Positions 8,219 through 16,679 of a DNA stretch of 64,000 nt are shown one piece after another. How positions within the stretch are numbered: position 1 is the stretch's first letter; each line of letters opens with the position of its first letter. The position numbers and the translations under genes are program-made. The stretch spans positions 1-64,000 of the forward strand of contig NZ_JADCDB010000004.1 of the NCBI RefSeq assembly GCF_020252395.1, in the 5' to 3' direction. This DNA is from Aestuariivirga sp. (lineage in GTDB: Bacteria; Pseudomonadota; Alphaproteobacteria; Rhizobiales; Aestuariivirgaceae). The notes beneath the pieces were generated by a model. That model made no database searches. It saw nothing but the letters and a program-made list of their open reading frames with translations, and was not told the DNA's origin.

Positions 8219-8419
8219 ATGCTCATCACGAAGCCAAATCTCGCCAGGCCGGATGAGACCTATGCGCGCCTCATTGCCACGCATGAAGGCCTGAGCGAAC
8301 AAGAGAGCCACGCCCTCAACGCCCGTCTCATCCTCCTGCTCATGAATCACATCGGGGATGACTCGGTGATCTCGGAGGCACTGAGGATCGCCCGCGACCC
8401 AAAGACAGCATCCACCTAG
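8219..8419 (+). CDS. DUF2783 domain protein
   Basis: This 66-residue protein starts at ATG 8219, with GGCAGGAG about six bases upstream. That site lies in the old C-terminal codons of the monooxygenase gene. The sequence TKPNLARPDETYARLIATHE and the C-terminal LMNHIGDDSVISEALRIAR fit the small DUF2783 family, whose members commonly sit directly after flavin monooxygenase genes. That placement suggests an accessory role for the monooxygenase, but no activity is known. The close spacing indicates one transcript. Confidence 0.7.
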   Translation: MLITKPNLARPDETYARLIATHEGLSEQESHALNARLILLLMNHIGDDSVISEALRIARDPKTAST

Positions 8420-8479
8420 TTGAAGTGGCAGACGGTCCCGTGGATGATTCCACATCTTCACGGCCAGCCAATTCGACCA

Positions 8480-8493
8480 GTTGCGGGTGCAAC
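8480..8493. promoter_or_regulatory. palindromic operator upstream of marR
   Basis: GTTGCGGGTGCAAC (GTTGC-N4-GCAAC) lies 22 bases before the marR ATG and is nearly identical to the palindrome in front of hmgA. It is consistent with autorepression by the MarR protein and coordinate control of hmgA and marR-maiA. Confidence 0.6.
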
Positions 8494-8515
8494 TGCGTTC
8501 TGTCAGGCTGGTCCC

Positions 8516-8971
8516 ATGATGAATGATTTCGCACTCGAAAATTTTCTGCCTTTCCGGCTGAATGTCCTTGCCCAGACGGTCTCCGAGCGGCTTTCGGTGA
8601 TCTACGCGACCCGCTTCAACCTCGATATTCCGCAGTGGCGGATCCTTGCGAACCTCGCCTCGCGAGGCGACATGACGGCCCAGGATATTGCCCGCATCAC
8701 CTACAGCCACAAGTCGACAGTCAGCCGGGCCGTGCAGGAACTGGAGAATCGTGGCCTCATCGCGCGGAAGGTTTCGCCGGCGGACAAGCGAAGCTTCACC
8801 TTGGCGCTGACGAGCGAGGGCCGCCGGATGTTCCGGCAGTTGCTGCCCCTCGTGCTCGACTTTGAGCGGAAGCTCATGGCGTCGATTTCCGATGCCGATG
8901 CCCGCGCCCTTCTCAAGGGACTGGCGGCACTGGAAACTGTCCTTCTGGATTCGGATGGAGGAGGCGAGTGA
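8516..8971 (+). CDS. MarR-family regulator of the homogentisate cluster
   Basis: This is a 151-residue winged-helix repressor of the MarR family. The HTH lies at MTAQDIARITYSHKSTVSRA (about 54-73), followed by the wing LIARKVSPADKRSFTLALTSEGR, whose D-x-R-x turn is typical of the family. The start is ATG 8516 (ATG 8519 is equivalent), because the frame upstream holds the operator. Its 3' end overlaps the maiA start. Known MarR regulators in homogentisate clusters (for example HmgR-like proteins, though that name also covers IclR types) respond to the aromatic intermediate. The two matching palindromes point to itself and hmgA as targets. Confidence 0.85.
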   Translation: MMNDFALENFLPFRLNVLAQTVSERLSVIYATRFNLDIPQWRILANLASRGDMTAQDIARITYSHKSTVSRAVQELENRGLIARKVSPADKRSFTLALTSEGRRMFRQLLPLVLDFERKLMASISDADARALLKGLAALETVLLDSDGGGE

Positions 8972-9606
8972 GGCTCTATGGCTACTTCCGGTCCTCAGCC
9001 GCCTACCGGGTACGCATTGCGCTCAATCTGAAGGGGGTTTCCGTCGAGCATGTGCCCGTACATCTGCTAAAGGAAGGCGGGCAGCAGAAGTTGCCAATTC
9101 ACCTGCTGCGGAACCCACAGGCGCTTGTACCGGTTCTGGAACTGGATGACGGTACGCTGTTGACCCAGTCGCTGGCGATCATCGAATACCTCGATGCCAC
9201 CTTCCCCTGCCCCCGCCTCATACCGGAAGATCCGGTGCTTGCGGCAAGGGTACGGGCGGTGGCGCTGGCTATCGGCTGCGAAATTCACCCGCTGAACAAC
9301 CTCCGGGTCCTCAACTACCTGAAGGGTCAGCTCTGCCAGCCGAAGGAATCCGTCGATGCCTGGATCGGCCACTGGATGCTGAGCGGTGGCCTAGATGCGG
9401 TGGAAGCTCTCCTGCCAGGCGATGAATTCTGCTTCGGTCCTGCCCCGACCCTTGCGGATTGCTTTCTCATCCCGCAACTCTTCAATGCGAAGCGTTTCAA
9501 TGTTCCTTACGACGGGCTCGCCAGGACAAGACGCGCCGAGCAATCCTGTGAGAAGCTCGACGCGTTCATTGAGGCTCACCCGGCCCGCCAGCCAGATGCG
9601 GAGTAA
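8968..9606 (+). CDS. maiA: maleylacetoacetate isomerase (zeta-class GST)
   Basis: This enzyme isomerises 4-maleylacetoacetate to 4-fumarylacetoacetate with glutathione, linking HmgA and FahA. It is 212 residues long with an N-terminal thioredoxin-like domain and a C-terminal helical GST domain. The zeta-class active-site motif is YFRSSAAYRVRIALNLKG (about 5-22), with the catalytic Ser pair, and DDGTLLTQSLAIIEYLD binds glutathione. The GTG start overlaps the marR stop (GTGA), giving translational coupling. It ends six bases from the convergent hpd gene. Confidence 0.92.
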   Translation: MRLYGYFRSSAAYRVRIALNLKGVSVEHVPVHLLKEGGQQKLPIHLLRNPQALVPVLELDDGTLLTQSLAIIEYLDATFPCPRLIPEDPVLAARVRAVALAIGCEIHPLNNLRVLNYLKGQLCQPKESVDAWIGHWMLSGGLDAVEALLPGDEFCFGPAPTLADCFLIPQLFNAKRFNVPYDGLARTRRAEQSCEKLDAFIEAHPARQPDAE

Positions 9607-9612
9607 ATGTGC

Positions 9613-10710
9613 TTACGCTGCCTTGATGACTCCGCGCTCGATCTGATCGCGCTCGATCGACTCAAAGAGTGCACGGAAGTTGCCTTCGCCGAAGCCATTG
9701 TCACCCTTGCGCTGGATGAACTCGAAGAAAATCGGGCCAATCACGGTCTTGGAAAAGATTTGCAGCAGGATCTTGGTCTCGCCGCCGTCCACAACACCTT
9801 CACCGTCGATCAGGATACCGTGCTTGGCGAGTTCCTCGATCGGCTCCTCATGTCCCGCAACGCGCTCCCTCGATAGGTCATAGTAGGACTTGGGCGGCTT
9901 GGGCATGAACCTGAGACCGCGCGCGGCAATTGCGTCGGCCGAGCTGTAGATGTCGTCGCTGCCAACAGCGATATGCTGGATGCCCTCGCCGTTATAGCGC
10001 CCGAGATACTCAACAATCTGACCAGTCTCGCCACGGTCTTCATTGATCGGAATTCGGATGCGGCCACAGGGGCTGGTCAGCGCGCGGGAAAGAAGACCTG
10101 TGTACTTGCCCTCGATGTCAAAGAAGCGGATCTGCTTGAAGTTGAAGAGATCACCGTAGAAACTGAACCACGTATCCATGTTGCCCTTGTGGACATTGTG
10201 GGTGAGGTGATCGAGATAGCGGAAGCCGACACCCGCCGGCTTGGCCGGAGCGACGAAGTCAAATTCGGCGTCGTAGGGAGAGGCGCCATCGCCATAGCGG
10301 TCGGTGAAATAAAGAAGCGAACCGCCGATGCCGACGATGGCGGGCAGGTCGAGCGCCTTGCCCGGTCCGTCATAGGGCTGGGCTCCCTTCGCCACGGCAT
10401 GCTTGTAGGCATGAGCGGCGTCGACGACGCGCCAAGCCATGGAGGGCGCGCAGGGGCCATGCTCCTTGAGGAAGCCGCGGGCATGGGAGCCCGGCTCGTC
10501 ATTCAGCACATAGGTGATGTCACCCTGCTGCCAGAGTTCGATCGCCCCGGTCTTGTGGCGGGCTACAAGCGAAAATCCCATGCGGGCGAAGAGATCCCGC
10601 AGCTCCTGCGGGTTGGCATGAGCGAACTCGACGAATTCAAAACCGTCTGTACCGGCAGGGTTCTCATCCGAGATCGTGGCGCGCAGTGCCTCGTGTGGAA
10701 ATGGGCCCAT
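9613..10710 (-). CDS. hpd: 4-hydroxyphenylpyruvate dioxygenase
   Basis: This enzyme converts 4-hydroxyphenylpyruvate to homogentisate, feeding HmgA. It is 365 residues long, the usual bacterial size, with two VOC half-domains. The 2-His-1-Glu iron site is visible as HLTHNV, GIQHIAVGSDDIY and IFFEFIQRKG. The conserved C-terminal FGEGNFRALFESIERDQIER helix gates the active site. A GGGGAGGAACG site precedes the ATG. It runs toward maiA and is divergent from an Lrp-type regulator gene, the usual arrangement when Lrp/AsnC controls amino-acid catabolism. It lacks the GTTGC-N4-GCAAC palindrome seen before hmgA. Confidence 0.95.
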   Translation of the reverse strand: MGPFPHEALRATISDENPAGTDGFEFVEFAHANPQELRDLFARMGFSLVARHKTGAIELWQQGDITYVLNDEPGSHARGFLKEHGPCAPSMAWRVVDAAHAYKHAVAKGAQPYDGPGKALDLPAIVGIGGSLLYFTDRYGDGASPYDAEFDFVAPAKPAGVGFRYLDHLTHNVHKGNMDTWFSFYGDLFNFKQIRFFDIEGKYTGLLSRALTSPCGRIRIPINEDRGETGQIVEYLGRYNGEGIQHIAVGSDDIYSSADAIAARGLRFMPKPPKSYYDLSRERVAGHEEPIEELAKHGILIDGEGVVDGGETKILLQIFSKTVIGPIFFEFIQRKGDNGFGEGNFRALFESIERDQIERGVIKAA

Positions 10711-10844
10711 GGTTCGTTCCTCCCCTTGCTGAGCAAGACAAAGAATTCCATGAGCAAAGCACTATCGGTGCGCAAAATGAGAGGTAATGACCTTATTTTC
10801 GCGCCCATATTGCATGATCTTCGGTTTGGATGCATAATTCCTGC

Positions 10845-11303
10845 ATGCTGGATGCAGCCGATCGGAAACTCCTCTCGGAGCTTCAAAAAGACTCCGCAGT
10901 TACCGCTCAGGAACTGGCTGGGATTCTCGGGCTTTCCGCCAGCCAGGTCGCCCGCCGCCGGCAGCGACTGGAGGACGAGGGACATATCCTCGGCTATGCG
11001 GCCAAGCTCGCTCCCTCGAAGCTGGGGCTGGGCGTCCAGGCCTTTGTTCAGATCGAAATGGCCGCCCACAGCCCCGAGGCCGCCCGCAGTTTTGCCAGCC
11101 TGGTGGCAACCATGCGCGAGGCGACCGGGTGCTGGACCCTGACGGGCCCCGCGGATTATCTGCTGCGCGTCTGGTGCGCCGACTTGAGCGCCCTGAACGA
11201 GCTGATCCAGCACCGGCTGCTGCCGCACCACGCTGTCGCCCGCGTGGAAAGCAAGATCGTCATGGAGGAGCTCAAGCCCGATTCCGGGCTGCCTGTTTTC
11301 TGA
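10845..11303 (+). CDS. Lrp/AsnC-family transcriptional regulator
   Basis: The 152-residue product has an N-terminal HTH (LDAADRKLLSELQKDSAVTA, then ELAGILGLSASQVARRRQRLEDEGHI) and a C-terminal ligand-binding RAM domain (GVQAFVQIEMAAHS and GCWTLTGPADYLLRVWCADL). The ATG at 10845 is chosen because family members begin a few residues before the LD-x-x-D-RKLL motif. ATG 10830 is an alternative. It is divergent from hpd across about 130 bp rich in TGCAT/ATGCA, suggesting control of hpd by tyrosine or a related amino acid. Confidence 0.85.
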   Translation: MLDAADRKLLSELQKDSAVTAQELAGILGLSASQVARRRQRLEDEGHILGYAAKLAPSKLGLGVQAFVQIEMAAHSPEAARSFASLVATMREATGCWTLTGPADYLLRVWCADLSALNELIQHRLLPHHAVARVESKIVMEELKPDSGLPVF

Positions 11304-11536
11304 CATTGTCACAGACGCGTTCTCACGGTGACGGCTGCGTCCCAGGTCAAGCTATCGGCCGTACCATCGAAATGGTGGCCTAAAATCATCAGTTTGGCCG
11401 TGCCTGGACCCACTGATCCCAGCATGCGCCAGAAACCTTGATCCTAACCACTCAACAGAAAAGACGGTCGGCGAGGCGGAATTCATGCCTCGAACCTTTG
11501 CTGACACCACAAACCCGGGTTGAGTGCTTTGAGATA

Positions 11537-11561
11537 GTCGACAACAAAAATACTTGTTGAC
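11537..11561. promoter_or_regulatory. imperfect inverted repeat, possible GntR operator
   Basis: GTCGACAA (11537-11544) and TTGTTGAC (11554-11561) form an inverted repeat with one mismatch and a nine-base AT-rich spacer, about 30 bases before the first gene of the 11.6-18.9 kb operon. FCD-type GntR regulators bind short repeats of this kind. The assignment to the GntR gene at the operon end is an inference. The rest of 11304-11594 holds nothing recognisable. Confidence 0.35.
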
Positions 11562-11594
11562 GGCAATGAGTGTGCAGTGTTCATTTTCCACGGC

Positions 11595-13313
11595 ATGGGC
11601 ATACCTTTCCCAGACAACTTCGATCTTATTGTTGTGGGTTCTGGCGCTGCCGGACTGACGGCTGCCCTGGCAGCGCTGGATCAAGGAATGCGCGTGGTGG
11701 TGGTAGAGGCAGATGCTCTGATCGGCGGGGCAACCGCCCTCTCGGAAGGGATGATCTGGGTGCCAAACAACCCAGACGCCCGCAATCTCGAAGATGCCCC
11801 ATCGGTTGAGGCAGAAGAGGATGCCGCACTGACATATCTGCGCGCCACATCGGGTAACTTCTTCGATCAGGAGCGCGCTCGGACCTACATTCGAATGGCG
11901 CCAAGGGCCTTGGCCTTCGCCGAAAAGGCTGCGGGGCTTCGCTTCGCGCTCAACAGGCTCTCGCGGGACTACAATCCCGAAGCGGCGGGAGCGACGCTTG
12001 GCCGGCGGGCCCTGAACCCGCTTCCGGCATCGATGAGGCGGATGGACAGGAAGCTCTTCGGAAGGATACGTCACCCACTCGGTACAATGATGGTGCTGAA
12101 AGGCCTGTCAATCGCCTCGCAAGATACCAGCGACTACCTGAACTTTGGCCGCAGTCCGGCTGCTTTTGCGCGGGTTAGCAGCCAAGCGCTGCGTTACGCG
12201 GCCGAGCGGCTGGCCGGCTGGCCCCGCGGCGCCCGCCTTGCGAATGGCAATGTTATCGTGGCGCAGTTGGCGGAGGGAATTCGGCTGCAAGGCGGCACGA
12301 TCTTGACCGAGTGGCCCGTTGAACGGCTTTTGATGAAAAGGGGTCGGGTTGCAGGCGTCGCTGGCCGCTTGGGTGAAATCCACGCTCAGAAGGGCGTTAT
12401 CCTGGCTTCGGGAGGTTTCAACGCCAGCCACGCGTCACGAGCAAAGCTGGTCGGTTCCCATAGGCATGTGGCCATTCCGGCTGAAGCTGACATCAGGCCC
12501 CTGGATGAACTTGTAGCGGAAACCGGGGCGCACCTTGTGAGAGATGTATCGCAGCCCGTGCTCTGGGCGCCGGCCTCGGTCGTGCCATCGTCAATTGACA
12601 GGTCGGGTCCCTGGCCACATTTCGGGGACCGCGCCAAGCCCGGAGTTATCTGCCTTGGCCCCGACGGCAGGAGGTTTGCCAACGAGGCGCAGATTTATCA
12701 CGACTTCGTTCCAGCAATGATCACGGCAACCGGCGCGCACCCGGAAGGCGCTCATTGCTGGATCATCACGGATCACCGGGCTCTGCGCCGCTACGGCCTT
12801 GGTCCGATCGGGCCTTTTCCGGTACGCCTGGGCCCATATTTGAGAGCGGGATATCTAAGAACGGGCCGGACGCCAGCCGATCTCGCCAAAGCGATGAACC
12901 TGCCTCCTGAGGTGGTTCAGGACAGCATCGCAAGGTTCAACGGCTTTGCCAGAGCAGGCAAAGACAAAGATTTTGGGCGCGGAGAAAGCGCTTATGATCG
13001 CGGCAATGGCGACGCCAGCCACTCCCCCAATCCGACATTGGGCCCGCTTGAAAAAGCACCCTACTATGCCATCCGTCTTGTGCCGGGGGACATCGGTAGC
13101 TTCGTCGGCCTAAGGGTTGATTCAAGCGCGCGCGCTCTGGACGAGAATGGAAGTGCGGTACCGGGACTTTGGGCAGCAGGAAGTGCAGCCGCTCCCGTGA
13201 CCGGAGGAACCTATCCCGCGGCCGGACTGACTATTGGCCAGGCAATGACGTTCGGTTATGTCGCGGCTCTCAATGCGTGCCATGAGCAGCTTGAAGAGAG
13301 GGCCAGACCATGA
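11595..13313 (+). CDS. FAD-dependent dehydrogenase (fumarate reductase / ketosteroid dehydrogenase-like)
   Basis: This 572-residue flavoprotein belongs to the succinate dehydrogenase/fumarate reductase/3-ketosteroid-1-dehydrogenase superfamily. LIVVGSGAAGLTAALAALDQ (near residue 10) is the dinucleotide motif and EADALIGGATALSEG follows it. A C-terminal VPGLWAAGSAAAPVTGGTYP segment completes the FAD site. Such enzymes introduce or reduce a C=C bond next to a carbonyl. The substrate is not evident. The start could be ATG 11595 or GTG 11577. It is the first gene of a tightly packed operon and overlaps the next gene by four bases (ATGA). Confidence 0.75.
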   Translation: MGIPFPDNFDLIVVGSGAAGLTAALAALDQGMRVVVVEADALIGGATALSEGMIWVPNNPDARNLEDAPSVEAEEDAALTYLRATSGNFFDQERARTYIRMAPRALAFAEKAAGLRFALNRLSRDYNPEAAGATLGRRALNPLPASMRRMDRKLFGRIRHPLGTMMVLKGLSIASQDTSDYLNFGRSPAAFARVSSQALRYAAERLAGWPRGARLANGNVIVAQLAEGIRLQGGTILTEWPVERLLMKRGRVAGVAGRLGEIHAQKGVILASGGFNASHASRAKLVGSHRHVAIPAEADIRPLDELVAETGAHLVRDVSQPVLWAPASVVPSSIDRSGPWPHFGDRAKPGVICLGPDGRRFANEAQIYHDFVPAMITATGAHPEGAHCWIITDHRALRRYGLGPIGPFPVRLGPYLRAGYLRTGRTPADLAKAMNLPPEVVQDSIARFNGFARAGKDKDFGRGESAYDRGNGDASHSPNPTLGPLEKAPYYAIRLVPGDIGSFVGLRVDSSARALDENGSAVPGLWAAGSAAAPVTGGTYPAAGLTIGQAMTFGYVAALNACHEQLEERARP

Positions 13314-14032
13314 CCCCTCTGCAAGGTTTTTCCAACGATCTTTTCCTGAACGACCAAGTCATCATAACAGGCGCTGCCGGGGGAATTGGCCGCGCCATCG
13401 CAGCAGCATTTGCGGAATGCGGCGCGCGCCTCGTGCAGATTGATCGACCGGAAGCGGTTCCGCCAAATCAGTCAGGGTGGATCGGATGCGATCTGGCAGA
13501 CAGGCCCGCCCTGATGCGTGCAGCGGAACAGGTCAAGGGTCCAATCGCAGCCTTGATCAATTGCGCCGGTGTATTCCGGCGAATGGCCCTGACCGATACC
13601 GAAGCCGAGAACGAGTGGGATCGCGCACTCTCAATAAACCTCACAGCTCCATATCTCCTGACACGGGCTCTGGTGCCCAACTTGACCGGTGGGGTTGTCG
13701 TGAACGTCACCTCCGTCCGGGCAGAGACCGCTGCTGAGCGCGCTTCTGCCTATACCGTGTCGAAGGCTGGACTGGCGGCCCTCACCTTGTCGCTTGCAGA
13801 TGAGCTGGCCCCTCTGCAAATCCGCGCCAATTCGGTCGCGCCCGGAGATGTTGACACCGAGATGGGCAACGGAGACCCATCCGTTACGGCCAAACTTGTT
13901 GCACGAACCCCGCTCAGGCGCATGGCCCGGCCGGAAGAGGTCGCGGCGGCATGCGTGTTTCTCGCATCCCCTCTCGCATCGCACATCACCGGCTCGACCG
14001 TGCGTGTCGATGGTGGGTTTCTAGCTGTTTAG
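13310..14032 (+). CDS. short-chain dehydrogenase/reductase
   Basis: This is a 240-residue classical SDR: the cofactor motif GAAGGIGRAIAAAFAECGAR near residue 20, an NCAG-type motif (INCAGVFR), the catalytic YTVSKAG with its Ser in VTSVRAET, and the C-terminal ITGSTVRVDGGF. It should oxidise or reduce a hydroxyl/keto group with NAD(P). The acidic residue after the second strand (QIDRPE) favours NAD. The ATGA overlap with the flavoprotein gene shows coupling, so the two probably act on the same compound. Confidence 0.85.
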   Translation: MTPLQGFSNDLFLNDQVIITGAAGGIGRAIAAAFAECGARLVQIDRPEAVPPNQSGWIGCDLADRPALMRAAEQVKGPIAALINCAGVFRRMALTDTEAENEWDRALSINLTAPYLLTRALVPNLTGGVVVNVTSVRAETAAERASAYTVSKAGLAALTLSLADELAPLQIRANSVAPGDVDTEMGNGDPSVTAKLVARTPLRRMARPEEVAAACVFLASPLASHITGSTVRVDGGFLAV

Positions 14033-14087
14033 AAAAGAACCGCTGGCTCAACAGCGGCGCGATCATAACCAACCAAAGGAGGAAGAC

Positions 14088-14897
14088 ATGAACAGAAGAC
14101 TTTTCGGACTGGTTTGCGCCAGCGTGCTGGCGTTTGGAGCGATGGCCCAAACCGCCATCGCCCGCTCTCTGGAAGATATCATCGCCAGTGGCGTCCTGCG
14201 GGTAGGCACCTATGCCGACCAGCCGCCGATGGCATCTCTGAACAATGCCGGGCAATATGAAGGCTTCGACATTGAAGTAGCCAACCACATCGCTAATATC
14301 ATGAAGGTGAAAGTGGAAATTGTACCGCTGACAACTGCGCAGCGCGTTCCATTTCTGCAGTCTGGCCAGATTGACATTTCGCTTGGCGCCTTGACCCGCA
14401 CGCCGGAGCGGGCGTTGCTTGTCGATTACACGATCCCGCTGCACTCCGAATCGGTACTGGTCCTGACGACGGAAGGCAACGCAATCAAAACTTGGCGCGA
14501 CCTCAACGATCCGTCACAAACGCTCGCGTCCGGACGCGGCTATTGGACGACAGACATGGTCAAGACTGAACTCCCGAACGCCAAACAAGAACTCTTTGAC
14601 TCCCCGGCAGATCAAGTCCGCGCTGTGGCACAAGGGCGCGCTACCGCCATCGTGGACATCATCGATACGATGATGGCCTTTACGAAACAGTATCCGGATG
14701 TGAAATGGAAAGTTATCGAGTCCGAGATCTATTCCGCATGGTGCGCCATCGGCGTTCCGCGTGGCGAGGAAGGGCTCAAGAACTTCTTAAATGTCGCAAT
14801 TTTCGACATGCACAAATCTGGAAAGACGCAGGAATATTGGGCCAAATGGTACGGCGCTCCCAACCCAAAGCCGGTACCGCTTGATCCGGTATTTTGA
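14088..14897 (+). CDS. ABC transporter periplasmic substrate-binding protein (polar amino-acid type)
   Basis: The 269-residue protein has a cleavable signal peptide (MNRRLFGLVCASVLAFGAMA ending at TAIA) followed by family-3 solute-binding sequence: SGVLRVGTYADQPPM, GQYEGFDIEVANHIA, LTTAQRVPFLQSGQIDISLG and LTRTPERALLVDYTIP. It delivers ligand to the membrane permeases encoded next. The family binds amino acids, opines and similar small polar molecules. The exact ligand cannot be read from the sequence. An AAAGGAGG site precedes the ATG. Confidence 0.88.
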   Translation: MNRRLFGLVCASVLAFGAMAQTAIARSLEDIIASGVLRVGTYADQPPMASLNNAGQYEGFDIEVANHIANIMKVKVEIVPLTTAQRVPFLQSGQIDISLGALTRTPERALLVDYTIPLHSESVLVLTTEGNAIKTWRDLNDPSQTLASGRGYWTTDMVKTELPNAKQELFDSPADQVRAVAQGRATAIVDIIDTMMAFTKQYPDVKWKVIESEIYSAWCAIGVPRGEEGLKNFLNVAIFDMHKSGKTQEYWAKWYGAPNPKPVPLDPVF

Positions 14898-14956
14898 ATT
14901 TAGAAGTTGGCTGGGCGCGGGAAACGCGCCCGGTCTGATCCTCAGCCAGGTCAGCA

Positions 14957-15631
14957 ATGAACTACAACCTGCAGTTTGGCCAGATAGCGGCGGATATTCC
15001 GTACATTCTCTCCGGCGCTTGGCCAACGCTGTGGATTACCTTCGTTACCTTCTTCTTGGCCTCCGGCCTTGGCCTGTTCATTGCCATGGCACGGCTGAAA
15101 GGCGGGCCGATAGCATCGCAGCTGGCTGGACTCTGGGTGACACTGACGACCAATTCGCCGCTATTCGTTGTGCTATACTTTCTGTTCAACGGACTTCCCG
15201 AATGGGGCATTCTGCTCTCGCCAATCGCGGCCACCCTCATCGCCTTCATAGCTATCTCTTCCGGCTACCTGGCCGAAATCCAGCGTGGGGGCATTCGGTC
15301 GGTTCATCGCGCCGAACTGGATGCTGCTGAAACTCTCGGGATGAGCAGGTTACAGACTCTCCGTTACGTGATTGCGCCGCACGTTATCAAGACCACCTAT
15401 CCCGCACTATCGAACTTCTTTATCTTCACAATGCTCGGTACTTCAATGGCTTCTCTGGTGGGTGTGAATGAATTAACCGGACGTGCGATCGAGGTGTCAT
15501 CGCGAAACTTTCGATCGATCGAGGTTTTTACAGTCGTTGCATTGACTTACGTGGCCCTGTCAATCTTGGCCAGTCTTTCACTGGCACTTGCTGGCCGGAT
15601 CTTCTTCCGGGTGAAGACAAGGATAATCTGA
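14957..15631 (+). CDS. ABC transporter permease (HisM/HisQ type)
   Basis: This 224-residue inner-membrane permease has about five hydrophobic helices. The cytoplasmic EAA loop that docks the ATPase is DAAETLGMSRLQTLRYVIAP. It pairs with the permease encoded next, with which it overlaps by one base (TGATGG). Its start at 14957 follows CAGCCAGGTCAGCA. Together with the binding protein and the ATPase at 16666 it forms a polar amino-acid-type importer. Confidence 0.87.
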   Translation: MNYNLQFGQIAADIPYILSGAWPTLWITFVTFFLASGLGLFIAMARLKGGPIASQLAGLWVTLTTNSPLFVVLYFLFNGLPEWGILLSPIAATLIAFIAISSGYLAEIQRGGIRSVHRAELDAAETLGMSRLQTLRYVIAPHVIKTTYPALSNFFIFTMLGTSMASLVGVNELTGRAIEVSSRNFRSIEVFTVVALTYVALSILASLSLALAGRIFFRVKTRII

Positions 15632-16320
15632 TGGCGGAGGATCTGGCGAACCTCTTCACCGCTGGAAACATGAAGTTCCTGCTGCGCGGTGTGGAGATGA
15701 CATTGTTGCTGACACTGATCGGAGGCGTCACAGGTTTGATTGGCGGTTTTGTTCTTGCCTATGCCCGGAGCAGCAAGGGCAGGCTTCTGGCGCCGGTGCG
15801 CTGGTGTGCAACAGTCTTTGTGGAGTTCTTTCGTCGCATCCCCTTCCTGGTAACCCTGTTCCTGGTGCTTTACACTGTTCAGATGGTCTTGCCGCGGGCG
15901 CCGCTGTTCTGGGTGGCCGTCATATCGATATGTCTTCTGTGCTCAGCCTATATGGCGGAAATCGTCCGTGCGGGGATGGAGAGCGTGCCCACGCCGCAGA
16001 TCGAGACAGCCGAAGTCATGAACATGCCGCGCTGGCGTATCACCTGGATGATTGTCCTCCCTCAGGCCTGGAAGGTCATTCTACCCTCTGCAGTCTCGTA
16101 TATGGTCATGTTCGTGAAGGATACCGCGCTGGCCAGTCAGGCCGGCGTTTTCGAACTGATGTTCGCGGGCAAGGCGCTGGTCAATCGCGGTCTCGACCCT
16201 CTCCTCGTCTTTGCGACGGTCCTCCTGGCATACTTCGCCATTTCCTGGCCACTCGCCCGGTTTGGCCGATGGCTCGAGGCACGATTGGCAGACAGGCGTC
16301 TCGAAGGAGGAGTCCGATGA
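15631..16320 (+). CDS. ABC transporter permease (HisM/HisQ type)
   Basis: The second permease of the importer has 229 residues. The N-terminal half carries helices such as TLIGGVTGLIGGFVLAYARS and the EAA loop is ETAEVMNMPRWRITWMIVLP. Its ATG uses the A of the preceding stop codon. The EthD-domain gene overlaps its last four bases. Confidence 0.87.
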   Translation: MAEDLANLFTAGNMKFLLRGVEMTLLLTLIGGVTGLIGGFVLAYARSSKGRLLAPVRWCATVFVEFFRRIPFLVTLFLVLYTVQMVLPRAPLFWVAVISICLLCSAYMAEIVRAGMESVPTPQIETAEVMNMPRWRITWMIVLPQAWKVILPSAVSYMVMFVKDTALASQAGVFELMFAGKALVNRGLDPLLVFATVLLAYFAISWPLARFGRWLEARLADRRLEGGVR

Positions 16321-16679
16321 TCAAGGTAATGTGGTTTCTGAAACGCGCTCCGCATCTGACGCAGGCAGAGTTTGCCGATTGGTGGCTTAATGTACATGCC
16401 AAAGATATAGCCGCTGATCAGTCGCCCTACCTCAAGCGCTATGTCATCGATGTGCGGATAGAGGACGAGAGTGGGTTGGCCGGAAAGCCTGCCGCCGATC
16501 CGGAGTGGGATGGCATTGCCGAACAGTGGTTCGAGTCTGAAGCGGACTACAACGCCGTCTATTCACGGCCGGATCGCCCGACCCGAGCAGATACACTGGC
16601 GCATACCTCCGCTTTCCAGCGACTGGTTGTGCGGGAATACGTGCAAGACCTGAATGGGGCAGCGGATGGCACATCTTGA
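16317..16679 (+). CDS. EthD-domain protein
   Basis: This 120-residue protein begins MIKVMWFLKRAPHLTQAEFA, followed by DWWLNVHAKDI. That is the typical start of EthD/dimeric alpha-beta barrel proteins (strand, then W-x-x-H/N helix). Family members include ring-modifying and ether-degradation accessory proteins. Many have no assigned reaction. It sits between the second permease and the ATPase gene, overlapping both, so it is firmly part of the operon. It probably acts as a small cyclase, isomerase or monooxygenase-like catalyst on the imported compound. Confidence 0.75.
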   Translation: MIKVMWFLKRAPHLTQAEFADWWLNVHAKDIAADQSPYLKRYVIDVRIEDESGLAGKPAADPEWDGIAEQWFESEADYNAVYSRPDRPTRADTLAHTSAFQRLVVREYVQDLNGAADGTS

